Made by a program: the position numbers and the translations under genes | The notes under the pieces: generated by a model | What the model was told of the DNA's origin: nothing | Database searches by the model: none | What the model saw: only the letters and a program-made list of their open reading frames with translations | Part shown: one piece after another, positions 36,545 to 43,953 of the stretch | Layout: every line of letters starts with the position of its first letter | How positions within the stretch are numbered: position 1 is the stretch's first letter | NCBI GenBank assembly: GCA_012513605.1 | Contig: JAAZBV010000154.1 | Location: 1-64,000 of the forward strand | DNA: 64,000 bases | Source of the DNA: Desulfatiglans sp. | GTDB taxonomy: Bacteria > Desulfobacterota > DSM-4660 > Desulfatiglandales > HGW-15 | Direction of reading: 5' to 3'

Positions 36545-38809
36545 TTAATTTTGCCAGGCATAGCTCAGTTTTGTAAAAACAGTGAAATTGGTCTTTTTAA
36601 TACTGTTCATATCCTCATCCTGAAATCCCGTATCAGAATACCCGATAAAAAAACGTGTCTGAGGGTTTATCTTATAGCTGTAAAGCAGCTGGGTCGTAAG
36701 ACACTTTGATCTTCTGTCAATATCAAAAATGTATAATGATGGATCACGCCTCGTATCCGAATACTGTATAATAGCCCGTAAAAAGCTCCTGATGCCAAAC
36801 TGGTATGTAAAACGGAGATCGCTCAGGTTTGTAGCATATAATCTATCACCTTCAATATCCATTTCCTGATAGTTATGGCGCAAAGCTACCTGGAAATGCT
36901 TTCCCATCTGCATGGTGATTCTGGGCCCCAGGCTGAGAACCCTGCCCAGACGTATATTGTCATAATCAATCTTATCACCATAATTAAGGTCCAGCCCGAT
37001 CTCCATACCTGCTATTGGCCTCATCTGGGTGTAATAATTTATGTTGTATTCATCAAAGTTGATTCCTCTATATAAATGGTCTTTCTGGGAAAAACTCATA
37101 AAAATATAGGACTGCATAGGACCGTCGGCATTTACCAGTATTATCCGCTCGTCCTCAAGATCATCGCCCGATTCACTGTAGGTTTTAATCCAGTCAACGC
37201 CCAAATAGACCCTGCTGAACCTGCTTCCCTGGCCAAAGCGCCAGGTATGACCTACCTCGTTATCAAACCGCCTGTAATCCACACGGTTAATAAAACCCAT
37301 ATCTGCCCTGAAATCATCACCATACTCATTGTACCATGATCCCCAGTACCATTTATTGTCAGAGTGTTCATATTTAAATAGGTAAGCGTAATCATCTATT
37401 TCGGGTTTCTGCCTATAATCATGCTGGATCTGCTCAGGATACTCGGAAAAGGATTTCATTATCTGCATCTTGATTTTATCGCTCTTTCCAAGGCGGATAT
37501 TGCCGTCAATACCTGTAAGAGTATTTGAATAATCGTCTGCCCTGCGGTCAGTAAAAATCATCCCCAGGTTTATATTCCGGTCAATATCGAGGCGGTAACG
37601 ATAAGCCGTATTCGTACTTTTTTCATCCGGGATAGATGCGATGATTGACCCATCCCTGCCAGGGATGGTCAGGGTTGTTATTTCATCATTGGCAAAAAAC
37701 AGTCCGTATGTATGCGCATCTTTTTTACCCGTGAGTTTAATGCCATATTCCGGTGATGAGATGTTTCGAGTATAGACAAGATTGGCGTGTGTATTGAAAT
37801 ACTCTGCGCCATCCAGGAAAAACTCCCGCCTTTCGGGAAAATACAAAGAGAATGTATTATTCACATTAAGCTGGGCCACATCTGCCTCAACCTGCGAGAA
37901 ATCAGGGTTTATTGTTGCATTCAGATAAAAATCCTGATTGATTCCCCAGCGTATATCCATGCCTGCTTCAGGATCATATTCAGAATCCCATTTGCCATTT
38001 TCAGGTGATAAGCGGTTTCTGGAATAGGAGGCTGTAATTGTCGGGACCACCTGAAGATTTAGCTTCTGCTCCTGCTTTGTGAAGCCCTGTGCCTTTTTAA
38101 ACTGGCACAGATAGCATGAGAGATTATAATCTTTTGTGTTGTTGCTTAATCTGTGCCGTTTGTCCCTTGGATAGAATCTCAAGATATCAACGCCCCAGGT
38201 CTGTTTATCAACGCCTTCTGGAAACCGAAGCTGGCTTAAGGGTATTTTCATTTCTACAACGTACCCCTTATCGGTTATGTTGCCGGCGCTGTCCCATATC
38301 GCATTCCAGGAGGTATCTTCATTCTGTACTACATCATCAAAAATAGCATCAGTTTGCACCCCTAATGCATTTGCGAAAAACTCGAATGAACGTCTTTCAT
38401 CATTAAAGGTATCAATAACTATCCCGACAAAATCATCTCCCCATGATGCGTCCCTGTCTCTATAAAATGCGCGGATCTTTTCTGGTTCGGGGTCAGAGGC
38501 TATAAAGGCAAGATAAAAATTTGCCCCATCCTCCATCATCATGGCTTCGGTATCTACCAGCGCGGGAACATTCTGTGACGGAAAGGTCTCATTATCAAGA
38601 GATACACTGGAAGCGGCTTCCCATTCCCCTGCATTTATTTCACCATCTATAACCGGCTTTACTTGACTGAATGGTATGTTGTGGCTGATATTAACTTCTC
38701 CTGCCTTGGCATAGGGTATCTCTGATAACAGAAGGAGTGCAATAGAACAGATAGCAAGATTGATAATCAGGACATATTTCACATAATTTTTACAGACTTC
38801 AAGCATCAC
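36545..38809 (-). CDS. DUF5916 outer-membrane protein with CBM9-like N-terminal domain
   Basis: 754 residues, starting at GTG 38809 with AGGAG six bases upstream. A signal peptide (VLIINLAICSIALLLLSEIP) is followed by a carbohydrate-binding family 9-like domain (KPVIDGEINAGEWEAA, DPEPEKIRAFYRDRD, GDDFVGIVIDTFNDERRSFE, VEMKIPLSQLRFP). The rest is the DUF5916 barrel with many amphipathic strands (FFLDGAEYFNT, YLNATINPDFSQVEAD) and a C-terminal aromatic strand (FTVFTKLSYAWQN). It is probably an outer-membrane porin or receptor. It is the last gene of an ECF sigma operon, pointing to an envelope-stress role. Confidence 0.88.
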   Translation of the reverse strand: MMLEVCKNYVKYVLIINLAICSIALLLLSEIPYAKAGEVNISHNIPFSQVKPVIDGEINAGEWEAASSVSLDNETFPSQNVPALVDTEAMMMEDGANFYLAFIASDPEPEKIRAFYRDRDASWGDDFVGIVIDTFNDERRSFEFFANALGVQTDAIFDDVVQNEDTSWNAIWDSAGNITDKGYVVEMKIPLSQLRFPEGVDKQTWGVDILRFYPRDKRHRLSNNTKDYNLSCYLCQFKKAQGFTKQEQKLNLQVVPTITASYSRNRLSPENGKWDSEYDPEAGMDIRWGINQDFYLNATINPDFSQVEADVAQLNVNNTFSLYFPERREFFLDGAEYFNTHANLVYTRNISSPEYGIKLTGKKDAHTYGLFFANDEITTLTIPGRDGSIIASIPDEKSTNTAYRYRLDIDRNINLGMIFTDRRADDYSNTLTGIDGNIRLGKSDKIKMQIMKSFSEYPEQIQHDYRQKPEIDDYAYLFKYEHSDNKWYWGSWYNEYGDDFRADMGFINRVDYRRFDNEVGHTWRFGQGSRFSRVYLGVDWIKTYSESGDDLEDERIILVNADGPMQSYIFMSFSQKDHLYRGINFDEYNINYYTQMRPIAGMEIGLDLNYGDKIDYDNIRLGRVLSLGPRITMQMGKHFQVALRHNYQEMDIEGDRLYATNLSDLRFTYQFGIRSFLRAIIQYSDTRRDPSLYIFDIDRRSKCLTTQLLYSYKINPQTRFFIGYSDTGFQDEDMNSIKKTNFTVFTKLSYAWQN

Positions 38810-38857
38810 ATATCACTCCTGTGTTTTCAGGGTTATATATTTTTAAGGATTAAAAGG

Positions 38858-39934
38858 TTATTCGCCTTTTCGGATATAGATATTCCCATTTATCGTATTG
38901 AGATAAACCTTGTTACCGCCCCCGTTAATGCGTGCGGTTATATTGTTTGAATTAAAGAAAGGATTCATGTAATTTTGAAATGCACCACCTTTTCTGCCAT
39001 CAATTTCCCCACCAAAAACCAGGTCTGTATCAAAACCTGTGTAAACATCCCCATCCATTGTCCGTGCCATGATATCGGCCTTTGCCTCTTTGGGTAAAGT
39101 GATATCTATGTCACCATCAACCGTGCTGAAATAGAGTGAACTATCCTTATTAACCCTTTTGAAGGATATGTTTATCTCCCCATCAACTGTGCTTGCAACT
39201 GCTTCACCAGTAATATTTTGTGCAGTAATCCTTCCATTTACTGTGCTAACTTCAATAACCCCTGTAAAATCCCTGATGGAAATATTTCCATCGATAATCC
39301 CGGTAGAGTGGGCAAATCTGCTTAAACCGGTAACAACCGGGGCAGAAATGGAAATATTTAAATTCTCCTGAATCTTTTGGACAACCTGCTGCATGCTTTT
39401 GTCAAACGCATTAAGCTCAGTCTCTTTTTCCTTTAACTCTGCTTCTAATCCTTTAAGCTTTTCTGCTTTCTCTTCAAGCTCACTGTTCTGTTTCTCTGAC
39501 TGCTTATTCAGTTTTTTGAGATTGAGATTTTGATTTTTTAAAGCAACTCCGTTCCCAAGTTTTAGCGTTATACCGTTCGGGACACTGATATTCAGGTCAA
39601 CATCATCATTTATTGGACGTGTTATATAGATTATATTGTCCTTTTTATTATTAATTATGTTGAATCCGCCTCCGCGTATCCTTTTCAGCCCTTTTGCCTT
39701 TTCATCCCTTGTGTCAGACTCATCAAAGATATCTTTACCTGCAGAAATCAAGACCTTGTCCCCATTATACCCTGTAATATTGAGATCACCATTTCCGCCT
39801 ATCTGCAAGACCCTTTTGGCAGAAGGGTTTCCAAATTCCAGTTCATTGTTATACTGATTTTCCTTTGCCACGCAGATGCTGGCAGAAACTAAAATAAGAA
39901 TAATGGTAAATTTGGTTATCATATTTTTTTTCAT
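38858..39934 (-). CDS. Exported DUF4097-like beta-helix protein with a coiled-coil insert
   Basis: 358 residues from ATG 39934 behind AGGAGG. Signal peptide TIILILVSASICVA. Strand repeats typical of DUF4097/adhesin-like proteins flank a coiled coil: DLNITGYNGDKVLIS first, then the coiled coil (about 135-190, LEEKAEKLKGLEAELKEKE), then STVNGRITAQNITGE, STVDGEINISF, STVDGDIDITLP, RTMDGDVYTGF and NTINGNIYIRKGE. The stacked repeats predict a right-handed beta-helix or ladder. It lies between anti-sigma and DUF5916 genes, so it is probably an envelope component under ECF control. Confidence 0.82.
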   Translation of the reverse strand: MKKNMITKFTIILILVSASICVAKENQYNNELEFGNPSAKRVLQIGGNGDLNITGYNGDKVLISAGKDIFDESDTRDEKAKGLKRIRGGGFNIINNKKDNIIYITRPINDDVDLNISVPNGITLKLGNGVALKNQNLNLKKLNKQSEKQNSELEEKAEKLKGLEAELKEKETELNAFDKSMQQVVQKIQENLNISISAPVVTGLSRFAHSTGIIDGNISIRDFTGVIEVSTVNGRITAQNITGEAVASTVDGEINISFKRVNKDSSLYFSTVDGDIDITLPKEAKADIMARTMDGDVYTGFDTDLVFGGEIDGRKGGAFQNYMNPFFNSNNITARINGGGNKVYLNTINGNIYIRKGE

Positions 39935-39956
39935 TTTATCCTCCTGAAACTAAAGA

Positions 39957-40769
39957 CTATATAAACTGTTTCAATGCCTTTTTGGCCCTCTCTTTAACAT
40001 GCATATTTACCTCAGAATCATTGATAATATTGATCAGGGCAGAAGATGCCTCGGGCTCTTTTATGGTTGCAAGCAGGTCGATCAATGAGACCTGAACCAG
40101 TGGTGATGACTGAAGGCCCAGTGATTTTACAAGCTCACGCCTTACATATTCATTGCCGGTAAAATTAGAGAGGGCATTCACGGCAGCCATCCTTACGTTA
40201 ACATTTGAATCGCTGTTCAATATTAACAGTAATGTAGAGTAAAACTCTTTATCAGTATTTTTTACCATGCCTGTCATGGATAATCCGCGTATCCTTTCTG
40301 TCACGGAATTCTGATCAAGTATAGAGCTCATCACCACCTGCTGGAGCTGGTTTACATCTGACTTCAGTTGGACTATCTCATTTTTTGATTCTGTTTTTGA
40401 CCCGATACTGAAGCCTGTTATAAGGCCGATTATAAGTAAAGCCATTGTTGAAGCAAGCTGAATCACCGGTCGTCTGGGCCACCATGATTCCAGCCATTTT
40501 ACAAATGACACATGCCATTTTTCATCTTTGGTATTTTTCATGCCAAGGATGTATGAACCAATCATACTATCTATGTTTTTCTTCAGTTGGTCTGAGACCT
40601 TTTCCATCTTCAGATCATCCAGATCAAACCATATGGATTTTATAGCCTCCAGTTCAGTGCGACACTCTTCACATGATAAAAGGTGTGAATCTACCTTTTC
40701 AGCCTCTTTTTTATCAAGGCTGCCGTCCATGTAATCGATAATCAGCTCTTTTATATTATTGCATTCCAT
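39957..40769 (-). CDS. Membrane anti-sigma factor with zf-HC2 domain and HEAT-like repeats
   Basis: 270 residues from ATG 40769, with GAGGAG seven bases upstream; the sigma gene stop TGA lies one base before, so the genes are coupled. The N-terminal zinc finger has HLLSCEECRTEL. A membrane helix (IQLASTMALLIIGLITGFSI) lies around residues 103-123. The C-terminal half, predicted outside the membrane, has HEAT-like helical repeats: VNVRMAAVNALSNFTGNEYV, SPLVQVSLIDLLATIKEPEA and NMHVKERAKKALKQF. Such repeats are uncommon in anti-sigma factors. Confidence 0.9.
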   Translation of the reverse strand: MECNNIKELIIDYMDGSLDKKEAEKVDSHLLSCEECRTELEAIKSIWFDLDDLKMEKVSDQLKKNIDSMIGSYILGMKNTKDEKWHVSFVKWLESWWPRRPVIQLASTMALLIIGLITGFSIGSKTESKNEIVQLKSDVNQLQQVVMSSILDQNSVTERIRGLSMTGMVKNTDKEFYSTLLLILNSDSNVNVRMAAVNALSNFTGNEYVRRELVKSLGLQSSPLVQVSLIDLLATIKEPEASSALINIINDSEVNMHVKERAKKALKQFI

Positions 40770-40770
40770 A

Positions 40771-41313
40771 TCATTGCTCCTCTGCAATATTTATAAACTG
40801 GGCCTTTAACTCCTGCATTGCCCTGAATATCCGAACCTTTATTGCCCCTACTGTGCACTCGAACATTTCAGCTATCTGACTGTATGGCAATCCTGTATAT
40901 TTACTTAATATAAGCAACTCCCTGTTATCAGGAGACATCCTTTCAAGCGCCCTTGTCAGGTGCTTTTTATCTGCTTTGGATGCGAGGGCGTTTTCAGGAT
41001 TGTCGCTGTTTTCATCAGTCTGTTCAGAATCAACCTCCTCATCTGAAACCCTGTTTGTCTTAAAAAAATTTACCTTTTCATTTCTGGCTATTGCGTACAT
41101 CCACACCCTGAAGTCAGCACCCTCTTTAAATGTATGCCTGTATTTCAGGATTTTATAAAAAACGTTCTGCACAAGATCCTCGCTCTTAAACCGCTCCCTG
41201 ACCTGTAATTGGAAGTAATTGAACAAACCCTGGGCATGCCTGTCAAAAAGCAACCCCAGCTTATGGACATCACCATCTTTCACCATCAGCATTATTTCAC
41301 GATCCTCAACCAA
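40771..41313 (-). CDS. ECF RNA polymerase sigma factor
   Basis: 180 residues starting at TTG 41313, with GGAG five bases upstream. Region 2 covers LFDRHAQGLFNYFQLQVRER, SEDLVQNVFYKILKYRHTF and FRVWMYAIARNEKVNFFK. Region 4 has SPDNRELLILSKYTGLPYSQ and IAEMFECTVGAIKVRIFRAM. The acidic linker (EEVDSEQTDENSDNPE) between them is normal. It heads a four-gene operon with its anti-sigma factor, a DUF4097-like protein and a DUF5916 protein. Confidence 0.94.
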   Translation of the reverse strand: MVEDREIMLMVKDGDVHKLGLLFDRHAQGLFNYFQLQVRERFKSEDLVQNVFYKILKYRHTFKEGADFRVWMYAIARNEKVNFFKTNRVSDEEVDSEQTDENSDNPENALASKADKKHLTRALERMSPDNRELLILSKYTGLPYSQIAEMFECTVGAIKVRIFRAMQELKAQFINIAEEQ

Positions 41314-41590
41314 TTCAGCTCCGGGACAATCTGTATTTTTGTTTATTAATACATCCTCTACAGGAAAAGGTTACACGTGCAATTTAAAAAGGTCAAAATA
41401 GATTTACTTATTACAGGTGAAATCACTCTTTCCATTGACAGAAGGCATGTTGAACTTGCCTTGTATTATGCTTGAAGCCCCAGACTTGAGGTGGTGGATC
41501 AGAAAAAACGAAGTATGGAATGCTGATCGGTGTGAAAAACAATAAATAATTCTATTTGTTTATAATGGAAAAATGAAAGAGAAGAAACAA
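41314..41590. other. Upstream region of the ECF operon; possible broken short ORF
   Basis: This region should hold the ECF operon promoter. On the plus strand GTG 41377 (AAAAGG six bases upstream) opens 32 codons ending LALYYA at TGA 41473, and the frame continues for 16 codons (SPRLEVVDQKKRSMEC) to TGA 41524. This could be a decayed small gene. I assign no function. Confidence 0.25.
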
Positions 41591-41622
41591 AAGGCCCCGT
41601 TTTTTCAAGGCCTTTTTTTTAA
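41591..41622. terminator. Rho-independent terminator beside the beta-subunit fragment
   Basis: AAAAGGCC, a 12-base loop, GGCCTTTTTTTT. It sits directly after the 3' end of the fragment at 41629-41790, just as the intact beta gene is followed by a hairpin. Confidence 0.65.
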
Positions 41623-41628
41623 AAAAAA

Positions 41629-41790
41629 TTAAAGGGATATATCTCCAAGATTGATGTCTGCTGTTGTGGTATCAATCTTTTTGAATGTCTCTTTCTTTTT
41701 ACCCTTTGTTATCTGGAGGCTGTATTCACCTTCGCCTAATCCTTCAAACTAGAAGTCACCATAGTTTTCGGTCTTGGTATTATGTCTCTT
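41629..41790 (-). pseudogene. Fragment copy of the beta1 ferredoxin-subunit 3' end, with in-frame stop
   Basis: Read on the minus strand it encodes KTENYGDF, stop, FEGLGEGEYSLQITKGKKKE, then TFKKIDTTTADINLGDISL and the normal terminal stop. The intact subunit ending at 43130 reads KTDNYGDFWFENLGEGEYSL and DTTLEDINLGDIAL. The TAG replaces the TGG of Trp. Homology stops sharply near 41790. Only the transthyretin-like C-terminal domain is represented; all Fe-S motifs are missing. It lies in direct orientation to the parent, on the other side of the ATPase gene. Confidence 0.88.
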
Positions 41791-41803
41791 TATGGTATTC
41801 CTT

Positions 41804-42946
41804 TTAAATTATTTTCCCCTGCCACAATTTTTCAAGAAAATCTTTCCAGTGGAGACTATTTATATTCTCATTTTTTGATGCAACAGGATCTTGACTGGTG
41901 AGATAGAGGTCTTTAAATATACCCTCTTCATTTAGCGCCTTAAGCCCTTTATAATCAGAAGGGGTTATTCTCTGACTGGATTTCACTTCTATGGCGACAT
42001 CTTCACCGATTAAAAAATCAACCTCATTACCATGAGTTGATCTCCAGTATGAAAGAGGAGATTTATTTCTTTTGTAACTGAGGTATGCCCTTAATTCCAT
42101 GCAGATAAATTGCTCAAAACTTTTACCATACAGATCGGAGTTGCGATCAAGAGACTGCGTGCCGGACAGGGTATGAGTAACCCCAGTATCAAAAAAATAG
42201 AATTTTCCTGATTTTATTGCCTTTCTCTTTTTTGATTCTGTCCATGCGGGGATCAGAAATCCAACGAGTGTATCTTCCAGAAGTGATATATATTCGCGTA
42301 CTGTTGATGCAGATATCTGACAGTCATTCCCAAGTTTCGTGAAGTTAACCACCTCGCCATTTGAAAGGGATATTGACTTTAAAAAACGGGCAAAAGGAGG
42401 TAGATTTCTTATTAAGCCCTCTGCCATAATCTCCTCTTTCAGATATATGTTTACATAGGCATCAAGCTCCTCGTCCGGATATTCACTCAGATAAACCTGG
42501 GGTAAACCGCCATAACGGAGGTATCTTTCAAGTTTAAAATCCGGCAACTCCCTCCATGTTAAAGGAAAAAGCCTTGCCTCCCAGACCCTTCCTGCCAGAA
42601 GATTTGCATTGCCTCTCCTGAGTTTTCTGGCGCTGCTTCCAGTCAGTAGAAAGCGAATTTTTCTGTTTTCTATGAGGCGATGGACTTCATTAAGAAGTTC
42701 AGGGATGCGCTGTATTTCATCGATTACAACAAGATTTGAACCACCTGCATTAATAATCTCTTCTATTTCATGAGGGGCACCTGACAGCCGGAGAAACAGG
42801 CGGGAATCAAGAAGGTCAATAACAAATGGTGAATCTGCTAATTGCTGCTTTATCAGGGTTGATTTACCTGTAGACCTTGGGCCAAACAAAAAAAATGATT
42901 TTTTATTAAGTATTTCTTTTAGATCAAGTAATCGTTTTATGAACAT
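41804..42946 (-). CDS. AAA ATPase with DUF4143 domain
   Basis: 380 residues. The AAA_14 domain has Walker A GPRSTGKSTLIKQQ, Walker B NLVVIDEIQRIPEL and sensor LLTGSSARKLRRGNANLLAG, followed by FPLTWREL. The DUF4143 C-terminal part has FEQFICMELRAYLSY and nuclease-like residues in HGNEVDFLIGEDVAIEVKSS (a PD-(D/E)xK-like pattern). Such proteins are frequent, mobile and of unclear role. It is flanked by the beta1 fragment and the intact beta1 gene, which suggests it arrived by insertion or a duplication event. Confidence 0.9.
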   Translation of the reverse strand: MFIKRLLDLKEILNKKSFFLFGPRSTGKSTLIKQQLADSPFVIDLLDSRLFLRLSGAPHEIEEIINAGGSNLVVIDEIQRIPELLNEVHRLIENRKIRFLLTGSSARKLRRGNANLLAGRVWEARLFPLTWRELPDFKLERYLRYGGLPQVYLSEYPDEELDAYVNIYLKEEIMAEGLIRNLPPFARFLKSISLSNGEVVNFTKLGNDCQISASTVREYISLLEDTLVGFLIPAWTESKKRKAIKSGKFYFFDTGVTHTLSGTQSLDRNSDLYGKSFEQFICMELRAYLSYKRNKSPLSYWRSTHGNEVDFLIGEDVAIEVKSSQRITPSDYKGLKALNEEGIFKDLYLTSQDPVASKNENINSLHWKDFLEKLWQGKII

Positions 42947-43053
42947 TCGACACCATCATCACTGTATTTCCGTATTTTCAGCAATATACTAGTTGATTTT
43001 CCAGAAGTCAAGGATAGTGTGCATATAATTATTCAGGGCATTATTAATAAAAC

Positions 43054-43097
43054 AAAGAGCCCCGCCCGGCATATAACACCGGGCGGGGCTCTTGTTT
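43054..43097. terminator. Strong bidirectional terminator after the alpha1-beta1 operon
   Basis: AAGAGCCCCGCCCGG, 10-base loop, CCGGGCGGGGCTCTT, with an A-run before and TTTTT after. It ends the minus-strand molybdoenzyme operon 33 bases after the beta1 stop. Confidence 0.9.
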
Positions 43098-43129
43098 TTG
43101 ATCTTAAATGGGCTTTACATGAACCCTGA

Positions 43130-43951
43130 TTAAAGGGCTATATCGCCCAGGTTAATGTCTTCAAGGGTAGTATCGAGCTTTTTGAATGTCTCTTTCTTTT
43201 TACCCTTTGTTATCTGGAGGCTGTATTCGCCTTCGCCCAGGTTTTCAAACCAGAAGTCACCATAGTTGTCTGTCTTGATGCTGTATGTCTTTCCGGTTGC
43301 TGCATTGGTAAGAACACAATCAGCATCCTCTATGATCTCCTTTGCCTTCGGGTCATACACTGTTCCGGCGATAAATCTGCCGGGCAGGTTGAGATAGTAT
43401 ACCCTTGGTTTTACCTGTTTCTTCAGCTCAGGCTTCCAGACCTCTGCCTTGGATATCAGCTTCTTGGCCTCATCTTCATCCATGAACTTCAGTGCGCCTG
43501 TCGGACATGCATCAGCGCACCTTGGCTCCACCCAGCCGTCATCCAGAAGATGGGCGCAACCTGTACATTTCTGTGCAAGGTTAAGGTCATCGTTATAGAA
43601 AATGGCATCATATGGGCAGACATCCAGACAGTTTCTGCAACCGGAACACTTTACTGAATCAATGATAACGAGGCCGTCTTCCCTCTTGTACAGGGCACCT
43701 TCAACCGGACAGGCCTCTATACAGGGTGCATTATCACAATGCATGCACATGTGGGGACGGTATGCAACCTTTACCTTTGGTACTGTACCCCTTACCCGCT
43801 CGGTAAGTTCAATCCAGAACTGACCTGCATCTGGCTGAGGTTTGGCTATAGGTGACCAGTCATTACCAACATGCTCATCCTTACATACTATCTGGCAGGC
43901 ATGACATCCATTACATTTCTTGATATCTATTACAAATACTTTCTTTGACAT
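43130..43951 (-). CDS. Molybdoenzyme iron-sulfur beta subunit 1 (transhydroxylase-like)
   Basis: 273 residues. Four Cys motifs are visible: CNGCHACQIVCKDEH, CMHCDNAPCIEACPVEG, CSGCRNCLDVCPYDA and CTGCAHLLDDGW...CADACPTGA (16 Cys). From about residue 205 a beta-rich domain follows (FIAGTVYDPKAKEIIEDADC, SIKTDNYGDFWFENLG), which resembles the transthyretin-like third domain of the small subunit of Pelobacter pyrogallol-phloroglucinol transhydroxylase, of about the same total length. No Tat signal, so cytoplasmic. It starts 2 bases after alpha1 ends. It would pass electrons to or from the Mo site of alpha1. Confidence 0.88.
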   Translation of the reverse strand: MSKKVFVIDIKKCNGCHACQIVCKDEHVGNDWSPIAKPQPDAGQFWIELTERVRGTVPKVKVAYRPHMCMHCDNAPCIEACPVEGALYKREDGLVIIDSVKCSGCRNCLDVCPYDAIFYNDDLNLAQKCTGCAHLLDDGWVEPRCADACPTGALKFMDEDEAKKLISKAEVWKPELKKQVKPRVYYLNLPGRFIAGTVYDPKAKEIIEDADCVLTNAATGKTYSIKTDNYGDFWFENLGEGEYSLQITKGKKKETFKKLDTTLEDINLGDIAL

Positions 43952-43953
43952 AA

